A DNA stretch of 64,000 nt, taken from positions 372,001 to 436,000 of the forward strand of contig NZ_NEVK01000003.1 in the NCBI RefSeq assembly GCF_002261265.1. Direction: 5' to 3'. Numbering within the stretch: position 1 is the first letter of the stretch; every line of letters begins with the position of its first letter. This document shows, one piece after another, positions 24,772 through 33,633 of this stretch. This DNA is from Bordetella genomosp. 7. GTDB lineage: Bacteria; Pseudomonadota; Gammaproteobacteria; Burkholderiales; Burkholderiaceae_B. Below the pieces are notes generated by a model, which made no database searches, was not told the DNA's origin, and saw nothing but the letters and a program-made list of their open reading frames with translations. The position numbers and the translations under genes were made by a program.

Positions 24772-25995
24772 ATGAGAATGCGATCGATCAAGAACCTGGG
24801 GCTGGCGGCGGGCATGGCCAGCCTGTTGGCGGTAGGCGCCCCTGCCATCGCGGCCGAACCGCCGCCCGTCAGCGTGGGCCTGATCGCCCCGATGTCGGGC
24901 ATCTACGCGCGACCCGGCCAGGTGATGCGCATGGGCGCCGAGATGGCCGTGAAAGATATCAATGACCAGGGCGGCATCAAGGCCCTGGGCGGCGCCAAGC
25001 TGAAGCTGGTGGTGGTGGATTCGGGCGATTCGACGGAAAAGGCAAAGAGCGCGGCCCAGCGCATGGTCGCCGACTTTCCGGACCTGGTGGCCGGAACGGG
25101 GGCCTACCTGAGTTCGTTCACGCTGGCCGTCACCGAGGTGACCGAACGCGCCAAGCTGCCGATGCTGACTCTGTCGTATTCCGACCAGATCACGGCGCGC
25201 GGTTTCAAGTACATCTTCCAGACGTCCGCCACTGCCGGCCGCCAGGCCGACCTGGCGCTGCCGATGATCCTGGACCTGGCCGAAAAGGCGTCCGGCAAGC
25301 GTCCCAAGACGGTAGCCATTCTTACCGACAACACCGCCGCATCGCTGTCATCGGTAAAGGCCATGAAAGACGGCCTGCTGGAAAAGAACAAGCTGGAACT
25401 GGTCGTGGATGAAACCTTCACGCCGCCACTGTCGGATGCATCTTCGCTGATCCAGCGCGTGCGCTCGCGGCGTCCCGACCTGGTGTTCTTCCTGCCCACC
25501 GTGATTTCGGACGCCAAGCTCATTCTCGAAAAAATGAACGAGACCAATGTGCGCGTGCCCGTGATCTCGTTCGGCATCGCCATTGCCGAGCCGGACGTGC
25601 TCAATACGGTGAGCCCGAAGCTGATCAACGGCGTCATGTCGGCCGTGGCCAACTGGGGCGCCAAGGGGCAGGAGGCGCTGATCAAGCGCATGAAAGACGA
25701 ATACAACGAGCCCTGGATGACCCAGAACGCGATATCCACCTATGGCGACATGTGGATCATCAAGGCAGCGCTGGAGAAGGCCGGCAAGGCCGACCGGGAA
25801 TCGGTGGCGCAGGCGATGCGCACGCTGGATGAAGGCAAGACGCCGTATTTCCCGGGCGGCGAGCTGAAGTTCGACGAAGCCGGACATCGCGTCGGCGCCA
25901 CGCTGACGGTCATCCAGTGGCAGAACGGCGTGCCGGTGACGGTGTTCCCGGAAGATGTCGCGATAGCCGAGCCCATCTGGCCAGGCCAGAAGTGA
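24772..25995 (+). CDS. ABC transporter substrate-binding protein (LivK-like)
   Basis: A 407-residue periplasmic binding protein of the Leu/Ile/Val family. The signal peptide ends AIAA-EPPP (about residue 28). The mature part opens PVSVGLIAPMSGIYARPGQ, followed by EMAVKDINDQGGIKALGG, the standard type I fold start. GAGGAGA precedes the ATG. It completes the importer encoded by the three preceding genes. The ligand is unknown and is probably the starting compound of the pathway. Confidence 0.9.
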   Translation: MRMRSIKNLGLAAGMASLLAVGAPAIAAEPPPVSVGLIAPMSGIYARPGQVMRMGAEMAVKDINDQGGIKALGGAKLKLVVVDSGDSTEKAKSAAQRMVADFPDLVAGTGAYLSSFTLAVTEVTERAKLPMLTLSYSDQITARGFKYIFQTSATAGRQADLALPMILDLAEKASGKRPKTVAILTDNTAASLSSVKAMKDGLLEKNKLELVVDETFTPPLSDASSLIQRVRSRRPDLVFFLPTVISDAKLILEKMNETNVRVPVISFGIAIAEPDVLNTVSPKLINGVMSAVANWGAKGQEALIKRMKDEYNEPWMTQNAISTYGDMWIIKAALEKAGKADRESVAQAMRTLDEGKTPYFPGGELKFDEAGHRVGATLTVIQWQNGVPVTVFPEDVAIAEPIWPGQK

Positions 25996-26049
25996 CCGCC
26001 GGTGCGGCGTGGCGGGCGAGCCGCCATGCCGCTGCGGCAAAATAGTGAT

Positions 26050-26065
26050 ATTGTATTATTGTATT
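26050..26065. promoter_or_regulatory. putative GntR site B: perfect tandem octamer ATTGTATT-ATTGTATT
   Basis: Two identical 8-base units lie 34 bases before the next operon. This is the cleanest of the three copies, and it sits at a promoter-proximal position in an A+T-rich island within GC-rich DNA. Confidence 0.52.
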
Positions 26066-26099
26066 CTGGCTACACCACGCAGCATATAAAGGAATCAGC

Positions 26100-26495
26100 A
26101 TGGAACATTCCAATCAGTTCGAAAAGGGCCTGGAGAACCGCAAGAAGGTGCTGGGCGCCGCGCACGTCGAAAAAGCCTGGGCTGCGGCGGACGATTTCAA
26201 CCGGCCCATGCAAAAACTGGTCACTGAGTATTGTTGGGGCGAGATATGGGGTGATCCCACCCTGCCGTTCAAGACCCGCAGCATGCTGAACCTGGCCATG
26301 CTGACCGCCATGAGCCAGCACCACGAGCTGGCTTCCCACGTCAAGGGAGCGTTGCAGAACGGCGTGACCAAAGACGAGATCCGCGCAGTGCTGATGCAGG
26401 CATCGGTGTACTGCGGCGTGCCGTTGGCGCTGGCCGCTTTCCGCGTGGCCACGCAGGCGATCAACGCCCATGAGGCGGAAGCTGGACGGGCCTAG
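26100..26495 (+). CDS. carboxymuconolactone decarboxylase family protein
   Basis: A 131-residue helical protein of the PcaC/AhpD-like family. The pattern PFKTRSMLNLAMLTAMSQHH, then ELASHVKGALQNGVTKDEI and SVYCGVPLALAAF, fits 4-carboxymuconolactone decarboxylase-type proteins. It lacks the CxxC of peroxidatic AhpD proteins. It is the first gene of a four-gene operon. With the lactonase-like and PrpD-like genes nearby it may act on a ring-opened or lactone acid. The exact reaction is inferred only. Confidence 0.82.
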   Translation: MEHSNQFEKGLENRKKVLGAAHVEKAWAAADDFNRPMQKLVTEYCWGEIWGDPTLPFKTRSMLNLAMLTAMSQHHELASHVKGALQNGVTKDEIRAVLMQASVYCGVPLALAAFRVATQAINAHEAEAGRA

Positions 26496-26505
26496 GAAGA
26501 TCGCC

Positions 26506-27399
26506 ATGGCGCAACAGGATAGAGTGGGGTTCATCGGGCTGGGCAACATGGGCGGACGCATGGCGCGCCGCCTGGTCGACGCCGGAATTGCCGTATGCGG
26601 CTACGACACGGACGCCGCCCGGGCGAGCGCAGCGGGGGCGCAGCCCGCGGCGACGCTGCGCGCAGCGGTCGAATCCGCCGACGTGGTGCTGCTTTCTTTG
26701 CCGGACAGCCGCGTGGTCGAAGCGGTAGTAGAAGGGCCGGACGGCATACTTGCTGCGTGCCGTGCCGGCCAGGTAGTGGTGGACCTGAGCACCGCGGCGG
26801 CCAGTTCCACCCGGCGCCTGGCCGGCTTGTTTGCCGACAGGGGCGTGCAGTTTGTCGACGCGGGCGTATCGGGCGGGGCGGCCGCGGCAGAGCAGGGCAA
26901 GCTGACGCTCATGGTCGGCGGCGATGCCGACACCGTCCGGTCGCTGCAATGGGCATTTGCGCCGATCAGCAGCAAGGTGCTGCACATGGGGGAAACCGGA
27001 GCCGGGCACGCCACCAAACTGCTGAACAATTTTCTCAATGCCATCAGCCTGGCGGCCACGGCGGAAGTCATGGTGGCGGGCAAGAAGGCCGGGCTGGATT
27101 TGCATCGCCTGCTGGACGTCTTGAACAGCAGCAGCGGCGTCAATTTCGCCACGCTCAACCGTTTTCCTCATATTGTGGATGGCAATTATCTGGAAGGCGG
27201 CTTGACCAGCAAGCTCATGACGAAAGACATCGTGCTGTATGTGGACCTGGTTCGCGAGCTGGGCGTGGCGTCGCTTAACGCGTCGGGGCCGCTGGCGAGC
27301 TTCGGCCTGGCCACGGCGCTGGGATACGGCGATCAGATCAGTAATCGTGTCGTGGATGCCATCGGGGATGTGAGCGGTGGCGTCCGCCTGAAAACTTGA
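26506..27399 (+). CDS. 3-hydroxyisobutyrate dehydrogenase-family oxidoreductase (second copy)
   Basis: A 297-residue enzyme of the same family as the gene at 13055. Rossmann motif GFIGLGNMGGRMA, substrate loop DAGVSGGAAAAEQG, catalytic Lys in ATKLLNNFLNAISL near residue 170. AGGA precedes the chosen ATG. It begins 10 bases after the decarboxylase-family gene, so both are cotranscribed. Two paralogous dehydrogenases under one probable regulator suggest two hydroxy-acid steps or two stereoisomers. Confidence 0.86.
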   Translation: MAQQDRVGFIGLGNMGGRMARRLVDAGIAVCGYDTDAARASAAGAQPAATLRAAVESADVVLLSLPDSRVVEAVVEGPDGILAACRAGQVVVDLSTAAASSTRRLAGLFADRGVQFVDAGVSGGAAAAEQGKLTLMVGGDADTVRSLQWAFAPISSKVLHMGETGAGHATKLLNNFLNAISLAATAEVMVAGKKAGLDLHRLLDVLNSSSGVNFATLNRFPHIVDGNYLEGGLTSKLMTKDIVLYVDLVRELGVASLNASGPLASFGLATALGYGDQISNRVVDAIGDVSGGVRLKT

Positions 27400-27413
27400 A
27401 AGGAGGTTATCCA

Positions 27414-27824
27414 ATGAAGGTGTTTCATGGCAGGGCGGAAGGCAAGGTTTCGGAGCAGCGCAGCTCTACATTCACCGGCATCGTGTGGGGCGACCCGATC
27501 ATGCCCACCACCGACAACGTGACGATCAATTCGGTGTTTTTTTCGCCGGGCGCGCGCACGTACTGGCATACCCACGAACTGGGACAGATTCTGCAGGTGA
27601 CGGCCGGCCGCGGCTGGATCTGCGCCGACGGACAGCCCGCGCAGGCCATCCGCCAGGGCGATGTGGTGTGGATACCGCCTAACGAGCGGCACTGGCACGG
27701 CGCCGCGGCAGATACTTACATGATCCATGTGGCCACTTCGCTGGGCAAGAGCAATTGGCAGGAAGAAGTGTCTGAGCACGACTACATCGGCGCCACAGCC
27801 GCCGCCGCCCGGGAGACGCCATGA
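27414..27824 (+). CDS. single-domain cupin protein
   Basis: A 136-residue cupin. Motif 1 reads TYWHTHELGQILQVTAGRG, giving two His and a Gln where Glu is common; motif 2 is DVVWIPPNERHWHGAA with the third His. This His-rich set would bind a metal such as Fe or Mn. GGAGG lies 7 bases before the ATG. Members with this form are often dioxygenases, isomerases or decarboxylase-associated proteins. The start of the next gene overlaps its stop (ATGA). Confidence 0.82.
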   Translation: MKVFHGRAEGKVSEQRSSTFTGIVWGDPIMPTTDNVTINSVFFSPGARTYWHTHELGQILQVTAGRGWICADGQPAQAIRQGDVVWIPPNERHWHGAAADTYMIHVATSLGKSNWQEEVSEHDYIGATAAAARETP

Positions 27825-28147
27825 TCGTCGAACTGCGCATCTATCATTGCGCGCCGGGCCGCCTGCCGGCGCTGAACGATCGCTTCACCAACCATACGCT
27901 GGGCTTTTTCAAGAAGCACGGCATTGAACAGATCGGCTTCTGGACTACGCTGGTGGGGCCGTCCAACCAGTCGCTGACCTATTTGCTCAAATGGGAAAGC
28001 ATGGCCGAGCGCGAGCAGAAGTGGAACGCCTTCCAGTCCGATCCGGACTGGATCGCCACGCGCGCGGCCAGCGAAGCCGAGAAGATCATTGTCGAGCGCG
28101 TCGAGAACCAGTTCCTGGCTCCGACTGCGTATTCGGCGCTGAAGTAG
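27821..28147 (+). CDS. NIPSNAP family protein
   Basis: A 108-residue ferredoxin-like alpha/beta protein starting MIVELRIYHCAPGRLPALND, then TLGFFKKHGIEQIGFWTT and SLTYLLKWESMAEREQKWNAF, the standard NIPSNAP pattern. These small proteins resemble antibiotic-biosynthesis monooxygenase-like domains and often ride in catabolic operons; their biochemical role is unclear. It is the last gene of its operon, and a hairpin follows. Confidence 0.83.
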   Translation: MIVELRIYHCAPGRLPALNDRFTNHTLGFFKKHGIEQIGFWTTLVGPSNQSLTYLLKWESMAEREQKWNAFQSDPDWIATRAASEAEKIIVERVENQFLAPTAYSALK

Positions 28148-28160
28148 CACAGCGGACATT

Positions 28161-28195
28161 CCTGGCCGGCGCCTGGCGAGCGGCGCTTGGCCAGG
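28161..28195. terminator. hairpin between convergent operons
   Basis: CCTGGCC (28161-28167) and GGCCAGG (28189-28195) form the outer stem, with further GC pairing inside. It lies in the 71-base gap between convergent operons. There is no T run. Confidence 0.4.
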
Positions 28196-28218
28196 GGCGC
28201 CCGGCGAGGGGCGTTGTC

Positions 28219-29730
28219 CTAGCCCGGCCCCGGCTCTGCCAGCATGCGCCGCAATTCCCGCTTGAGCACCTTGCCCGATGGGTTGCGCGGCAGGCTGTCG
28301 CACAGCACCAGCTTCTTGGGCGTCTTGAATCCCCCCAGCCTTGCCGAGCAATGCGTGCGCAAGGCGTCCAGCGTCAGGGTGGCGCCGGACCGAAGCACGA
28401 CCGCCGCCGTCACGCATTCTCCCCATGTGGGGTCCGGCAGGCCGATCACGGCGGCTTCTTCTACTTCCGGCAGTTCGTACAGTACGCGCTCGACCTCCGA
28501 CGAGGCGATGTTTTCGCCGCCGCTGATGATCATGTCTTTCTTGCGGTCGGTCAGGTACAGAAAACCCTCTTCATCGACATAGCCCACGTCGCCGGTGCGG
28601 AACCAGGCGCCGAAAAAGCTGGCGGCGGTCTTGGCGGGGTCGTTCCAGTAGCCCAGGCATACCTTGGGGCCGGACAGGCATATTTCGCCGGGCTGGCCGG
28701 GCGGCAGTGGCCGGCCCTCGTCGTCGAAGATGCCCAGGGCCACATGCGGCAGGGCGCGTCCGGTGGAGCCGATTTTCTCGAGCTCGCGCCCGGGTTCCAT
28801 CATGGTGTCGCCCGAGCAGGTTTCGGTCAGGCCATAGGCGTCAATGTACCGGGCGTGGGTGAAGAGCTGCGTGAATTCGCGGATACGCTCTTCTGGCGTG
28901 CGCTCGCCGCCGCCGATCAGCCAGCGCAGGCTGCTCAGGTCATATTGCTGGCGTTCGGGCAACGCCAGGCAGCGATTGAGCATGACGGGCGCCATCCAGG
29001 CCCCCGTGATGCGCTCGCTATCGATCAGGGCCAGCGCGCGCGCGGCATCGAACTCGCGCTCGAGCACCAGCGCGCCTCCGGTCATCCATAGCGCAACGCC
29101 GGGCAGGTCATAGGCGCCCACGTGATACAGCGGCCCTACCACCAGCAGGCGGTCATCGCGCGACAGGCCCAGCGTCGTGATGTGGTCCAGGCATTTCCAC
29201 GCCATGTTCGCATAGCTGTGCATGACGCCCTTGGGCCGGTCGGTGGTGCCGCTGGTGTACATCAGGCGGTACAGCGTATCGGGCGTTGCGGCGGGCGCGG
29301 CGGGCGGGGGCGGCAGGCCGGCCGCTCCCGGCAAGCGGCTGCTGTCGGCTTGCGCGGCGTCGTCGAGCCAGGTGACGGGGCACCGCTCGGGCACCGAAGC
29401 CCGTAGCTCGGCGTCGGCGAAGAGCCGCCGGGCGCCGGAATTGTCGAGGATGTAGTCGACCTCGTCTTTGCCCAGGCGGTAGTTGATGGGCAGCAGCACG
29501 GCGCCGGCCCGGCTGATGGCCAGGCTCAGTTCAAGAAAGGCAGCGCTGTTTTTCATGAGCAGCGCCACGACCTGGCCGGGCTGGATGCCCTGCTCAGCCA
29601 GCAGGGCGGCCGCCCGTCCGGCGCGCAGGTTCAGTTCGGCATAGCTGATGCGCTGGCCGCGATACACCAGCGCCAGCCGCTGGGGTTCCGCTTGCGCCCA
29701 CCAGGCCACGCTTGCGCTGATAGAAACCAT
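28219..29730 (-). CDS. AMP-forming acyl-CoA synthetase
   Basis: A 503-residue ANL-superfamily ligase that adenylates a carboxylic acid and transfers it to CoA. The P-loop-like motif is YTSGTTDRPKGV (Asp where Gly is usual), the A5 region is DAYGLTET, A7 is FRTGDVGYVDEEGF, A8 covers RKKDMIISGGENI, and the C-terminal catalytic Lys is in PRNPSGKVLKRELR. Length is normal. It is 39 bases downstream of the acyl-CoA dehydrogenase pseudogene, in the same operon. The acid substrate is unknown. Confidence 0.9.
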   Translation of the reverse strand: MVSISASVAWWAQAEPQRLALVYRGQRISYAELNLRAGRAAALLAEQGIQPGQVVALLMKNSAAFLELSLAISRAGAVLLPINYRLGKDEVDYILDNSGARRLFADAELRASVPERCPVTWLDDAAQADSSRLPGAAGLPPPPAAPAATPDTLYRLMYTSGTTDRPKGVMHSYANMAWKCLDHITTLGLSRDDRLLVVGPLYHVGAYDLPGVALWMTGGALVLEREFDAARALALIDSERITGAWMAPVMLNRCLALPERQQYDLSSLRWLIGGGERTPEERIREFTQLFTHARYIDAYGLTETCSGDTMMEPGRELEKIGSTGRALPHVALGIFDDEGRPLPPGQPGEICLSGPKVCLGYWNDPAKTAASFFGAWFRTGDVGYVDEEGFLYLTDRKKDMIISGGENIASSEVERVLYELPEVEEAAVIGLPDPTWGECVTAAVVLRSGATLTLDALRTHCSARLGGFKTPKKLVLCDSLPRNPSGKVLKRELRRMLAEPGPG

Positions 29731-29769
29731 GGTCGTCTCCGTATTGTGCGGCAGGCGCGTCAGCGCCGC

Positions 29770-30943
29770 TCAGTAAGAGCGGGGCATCTGCAGCTCGTGG
29801 TTCGCGACGTAGTTCAGGATCATTTCTTCGGATACGGGCGCAAAGCGGAACAGCCGGCAGTCGCGCCACAGCCGCTCGACGTGGTATTCCTTGGCGTACC
29901 CCATGCCGCCCATGGTCTGCATGGCGCGCTCTGTGGCGCGGCCCACCGTCTGCGCCGCGATCAGCTTGGCCGCGTTGGCTTCGTTGCTGTAGGGCAGGCC
30001 CATGTCGAAGTTCGTGGCTGCCTTGTAGTTCAGCAGGCGCGCGGCCTCGATCTCGACATGGCATTGGGCCAGGGGAAACTGCAGGCCCTGGTATGAGCTG
30101 ATCGGGCGGCCGCCAAATACGCTACGGTCGTTGGCATACTGCACCGCCAGCCTGATCGCCAGTTCGCCCCGTGCCCACCAGGCCGGCGGTCGTTACCATG
30201 CGTTCGGTGTTGAGCACGTCCAGCAACTCGCGCCAGCCTTGGTGCAGCGTCCCGATCAGTTCGTGCGGCTCGACGCGCACGTTGTCGAAGAAAACGCTGC
30301 TGGAGTCCAGCGTGCAGGTTCCCAGCTTGTCAATGGGGGTATGAGTCAGGCCCTCGCGTTCGACGTCTATCATGAACATCGACAGGCCGTCAGTGCGGGA
30401 CTGGGCCTGCTCGAGCTTCTTGGTGCGGGCGATGACGAGCATCTTCGAAGCCGAGGCCACGCCGGTGATCCAGATCTTGCGGCCGTTCAGGCGCCAGCCG
30501 TCGCCGTCCTCGGCCGCATAGGTCTTGATTTCCAGCGTGTTGGTGCCGGCGTCGGGCTCGGTCAGCGCCATGCAGCAGTTGATTTCGCCGCTGATCAGCT
30601 TGGGCAGCAGCTCGCGGCGCATGGACTCGTTGCCGAAGCGGGCGATCGACACGCCGCCGAAGATGGGGTTGATCATGAACAGCTGGCCCACGGTGGACCC
30701 GCCCCCCGTGGCGGCAAGAGCCTCTACGATCAGCGACATTTCCAGCATGCCCAGGCCGCTGCCGCCGTATTCCTCCGGCAGCGCCACCCCGGACAACCCG
30801 GCTTCGCAGACGGCGCGCCAGTATTCAGTGGGAAAGGCCTTTTCGGCGTCTTGCTTGCGCCAGTATTCCAGCCCGAACCGTTCGCCGATCTGGCGGGCGG
30901 ATTCGATCATCATGCGCTGTTCGTCGTTGAGTCTGAAGTCCAT
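29770..30943 (-). pseudogene. acyl-CoA dehydrogenase, disrupted by a +1 frameshift
   Basis: Two frames together give a full acyl-CoA dehydrogenase of about 390 residues. The N-terminal 250 residues (MDFRLNDEQRMMIESARQIG, ALTEPDAGTNTLEI, WITGVASASKMLVIAR) run to TERMVTTAGLVG. The C-terminal part resumes in another frame at QYANDRSVFGGRPISSYQGL and ends with MQTMGGMGYAKEYHVERLWRD. Removing one C from the run of four at 30167-30170 restores GLVGTGELAIRLAVQYANDR with no gap. The catalytic C-terminal domain is therefore lost unless the frame is corrected. Everything else is well preserved, so the break is recent. Confidence 0.88.
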
Positions 30944-31014
30944 GGTGGTGTCTCGTGTCGAATTGAAGCTGCGCGCCCGCGGGCGGCGCAGCTGCCGATC
31001 TGTCCCGGCGTCGC

Positions 31015-31986
31015 CTACTGGGGTTGAATGCCCGCCGTCCTGGCGAGTTCTTTCCAGGTCTTGATTTCCTCGACCAGTTGATCCTGCGCCTGTTGCGGCG
31101 TGTCACCCACCGCTTCCAGGCCCTGCGAGGTCAGCCATTCGCGCATTTCCGGCGACTGCAGAATGGCCACGAACTCCTTGTTGAGCATTTGCACGGTGGC
31201 CGCCGGCGTCTTGGCCGGCACGTACAGGCCATACCAGACCGCCGCGTTGAAGCCCGGCACGCCGGATTCTGCAACGGTGGTCATTCCCGGCCACAGGTCG
31301 GAGCGCTGGGCGGTGGTGATGGCCAGCGCCTTCACTTTTCCGCCTTCGGCGTATCGCTTCGCAGTGGACAGCGGGTCGATCACCATCTGAACTTCTCCGC
31401 CCATCAGGCCGGTGAGCGCAGCGCTGGCCCCTTTGTATGGCACATGGGTCACGGGGGCCTTGGCCGCCGACTTGAAAAGTTCGCTGGCAAAGTGCACCGA
31501 GGTGCCGATTCCGGGCGTGCCGAAGTTCACTTTCTCGGGATTCGCCTGGGCGTATTTGACGAGATCGGCCACGTTTTTCACCGGCAGATCGTTGCTGACG
31601 AGCAGGGCGAACGGGCCACGGACCACGGTCGTGATGGACATAAGGTCGCGGGTCACGTCGTACGGCAGCTTGGCCTTGATGGCAGGCTCGGTCGCGATGG
31701 CGCCGCTGTGCAGCAGGATGGTGCTGCCATCGGCATCGGCGCGCACGGTGGCCTCGGTGCCAATGGCGCCGCCCGCCCCGGCCTTGTTTTCCACAATGAC
31801 CGGACGCTGCAGGCGCGCGCTGAGTTGTTCGGCCAGTTTGCGGCCCAGGATATCCGAGGTGCCGCCAGCGGAATAGGGCACGATCAGGCGCATCTGCTTT
31901 TGCCCGGGAATCTCCTGTGCCGCCGCGGGCATGGCCCAGGCGGTTGCCGCCGCGAGTGTCAAAGCCAGTTTCTGAAAGCGCTTCAT
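31015..31986 (-). CDS. tripartite tricarboxylate (TctC/Bug) binding protein
   Basis: A 323-residue periplasmic binding protein with signal peptide (LALTLAAATAWAMPAAA, cleaved before QEIPG) and the family motifs MRLIVPYSAGGTSDILGRKL, VIVENKAGAGGAIG and VPYKGASAALTGLMGGEVQ. GGAGA precedes the ATG. It lies between the acyl-CoA dehydrogenase pseudogene and the dihydrolipoamide dehydrogenase gene on the same strand, so the operon seems to import and activate a carboxylic acid. Confidence 0.88.
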   Translation of the reverse strand: MKRFQKLALTLAAATAWAMPAAAQEIPGQKQMRLIVPYSAGGTSDILGRKLAEQLSARLQRPVIVENKAGAGGAIGTEATVRADADGSTILLHSGAIATEPAIKAKLPYDVTRDLMSITTVVRGPFALLVSNDLPVKNVADLVKYAQANPEKVNFGTPGIGTSVHFASELFKSAAKAPVTHVPYKGASAALTGLMGGEVQMVIDPLSTAKRYAEGGKVKALAITTAQRSDLWPGMTTVAESGVPGFNAAVWYGLYVPAKTPAATVQMLNKEFVAILQSPEMREWLTSQGLEAVGDTPQQAQDQLVEEIKTWKELARTAGIQPQ

Positions 31987-32053
31987 GGTTGTCTCCTTGT
32001 GTTCGTTCGTGTCTTAGGGCATGCCCGGGTGGTTTCCTGCATTGGGAACTGCA

Positions 32054-33490
32054 TTACATGTGCAACGCCCGGCCATAGGCGGCCAGCACCGATTCGTGCA
32101 TGGCCTCCGACAGCGTGGGATGGGGAAATACGGTTTCGATCAGCTCGGCTTCGGTGGCTTCGAGCGACTGCGCGACGGCGTACCCATGCACCAGTTCGGT
32201 GACTTCCGGGCCTACCAGATGCGCGCCCAGCAACTCACCGGAAGCGGCACTGAAGATCGTCTTGATGAAGCCGGCGGCCTCGCCTATGGCCACGGCCTTG
32301 CCATTGCCTTGCAGCGGGAACTTGCCGACCTTCACGTCCGGATGGGCCGCGCGCGCCTGCGCTTCCGTAAGGCCTATCGATGCGCTTTGCGGATGGCTGT
32401 ATACGCACGCGGGAATCGCCGGCGCGCGCGCGCGCAGCGCCTGGGGCGGGCGGCCGGCGTGCAGGCGCGCGATATGTTCGACACATGCGATGCCTTCGTG
32501 GCTTGCCTTGTGCGCCAGCATGGGCGGACCCGTGACGTCGCCTATGGCATATAGCCCCGGCTCCTGCGTGGCGCCCCAATCGCCGGCTTCGATCAGGCCG
32601 TGGTTGATCACCGCGCGGCAATGTTCCAGGCCCAGATGCTCGGTATTGCCGACCAGGCCCACCGCCACCAGCGCGCGCTCTGCCTGCAGGGCGATGGCCT
32701 GGCCGGCGTCGGATTCCACCACCGCCTGCACGTGCCCGGCCGTGACGTCGGCACTGGCCAGCCGCGCGCCCGTCAGGAAGCGCACGCCGTCCTGCTCCAT
32801 GGCCTGCCGGACGAAGTCGGACACCTCTTCGTCGCCGGACGGCAGCACGCGGGGCGCGGCTTCCACCACGGTTACGCTGCACCCCAGGGTTGCGTAAAAG
32901 CTGGCGAACTCAAGGCCGATAGCCCCGGCGCCTATTACGAGCAGAGACGCCGGAAGCTGTGTGGCGGACAGGGCGTCGCGGTAGCTCCAGACCCGCTCGC
33001 CATCGAAGGGCAGCGCGGGCAACTCGCGCGGCCGTGCGCCCGTAGCCAGAATGATGTGGGCCGCCGCGACCTGTTGCGCCGCCTGGCCGTCGGCCCCGCT
33101 GACTTCCAGGCGGCCCTTTCCCTGCAGGCGCGCGCTGCCGCTGAAGACTTTGACGCCGGCCTTTTTCAGCAAATGGGCCACTCCACGGTTCAGGCGTTGC
33201 GACGCGGTGCGCGACCGCTGCATGATGCGTGCGAAATCGATTTGCGGCGATTCGGCAACGATGCCTTCTGCATGGGCCTGGCGGATACGGCGCACCGTAT
33301 CTGCAGAGTGCAGCAGGGCCTTGGTGGGAATGCAGCCCCAGTTCAGGCAGACGCCGCCCAGGTGCTCGCGCTCGACCAGCGCCGTGCGCAATTTCAGCTG
33401 CGAGGCCCGCAGCGCGGCCACATATCCTGCGGGGCCGCCGCCAACGATCGCCACGTCGAATTCCTGGCGGGATGCGGTTTGCATGGTCAT
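32054..33490 (-). CDS. lpdA: dihydrolipoamide dehydrogenase (E3)
   Basis: A 478-residue FAD flavoprotein that reoxidises lipoyl groups of 2-oxoacid dehydrogenase or glycine-cleavage complexes. The FAD motif is GGGPAGYVAALRA (17-29), the redox disulfide CLNWGC is at 48-53, the NAD motif GAGAIGLEFASFYATLG is mid-chain, and the C-terminal HPTLSEAMHE carries the catalytic His-Glu. The start overlaps the stop of the E2 remnant (ATGA), showing that an E2-E3 operon once stood here. E1 and most of E2 are missing, so this enzyme has no local partner. Confidence 0.92.
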   Translation of the reverse strand: MTMQTASRQEFDVAIVGGGPAGYVAALRASQLKLRTALVEREHLGGVCLNWGCIPTKALLHSADTVRRIRQAHAEGIVAESPQIDFARIMQRSRTASQRLNRGVAHLLKKAGVKVFSGSARLQGKGRLEVSGADGQAAQQVAAAHIILATGARPRELPALPFDGERVWSYRDALSATQLPASLLVIGAGAIGLEFASFYATLGCSVTVVEAAPRVLPSGDEEVSDFVRQAMEQDGVRFLTGARLASADVTAGHVQAVVESDAGQAIALQAERALVAVGLVGNTEHLGLEHCRAVINHGLIEAGDWGATQEPGLYAIGDVTGPPMLAHKASHEGIACVEHIARLHAGRPPQALRARAPAIPACVYSHPQSASIGLTEAQARAAHPDVKVGKFPLQGNGKAVAIGEAAGFIKTIFSAASGELLGAHLVGPEVTELVHGYAVAQSLEATEAELIETVFPHPTLSEAMHESVLAAYGRALHM

Positions 33491-33621
33491 ATCGCGAGCA
33501 ACCCTGCAGGTTGTTCCAGGGCCTGCACAACCCGCTTCAGGAACGTCAATGCGGTGACGCCATCGAGCACGCGGTGATCGGCCGACAGCACCATGCCCAT
33601 TTCGCGGCGTATCGCGGGCCG
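33487..33621 (-). pseudogene. C-terminal remnant of a 2-oxoacid dehydrogenase E2 acyltransferase
   Basis: About 45 residues ending at TGA 33487-33489, which overlaps the E3 start. The piece contains MGMVLSADHRVLDGVTALTF; HRxxDG is the catalytic His-Asp motif at the end of dihydrolipoamide acyltransferases. The lipoyl, binding and remaining catalytic domains are absent: immediately upstream lies the start of an opposite-strand IclR gene. This is a deletion scar that probably also removed E1 genes. Confidence 0.78.
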
Positions 33622-33633
33622 GTCTTCTTGTCT

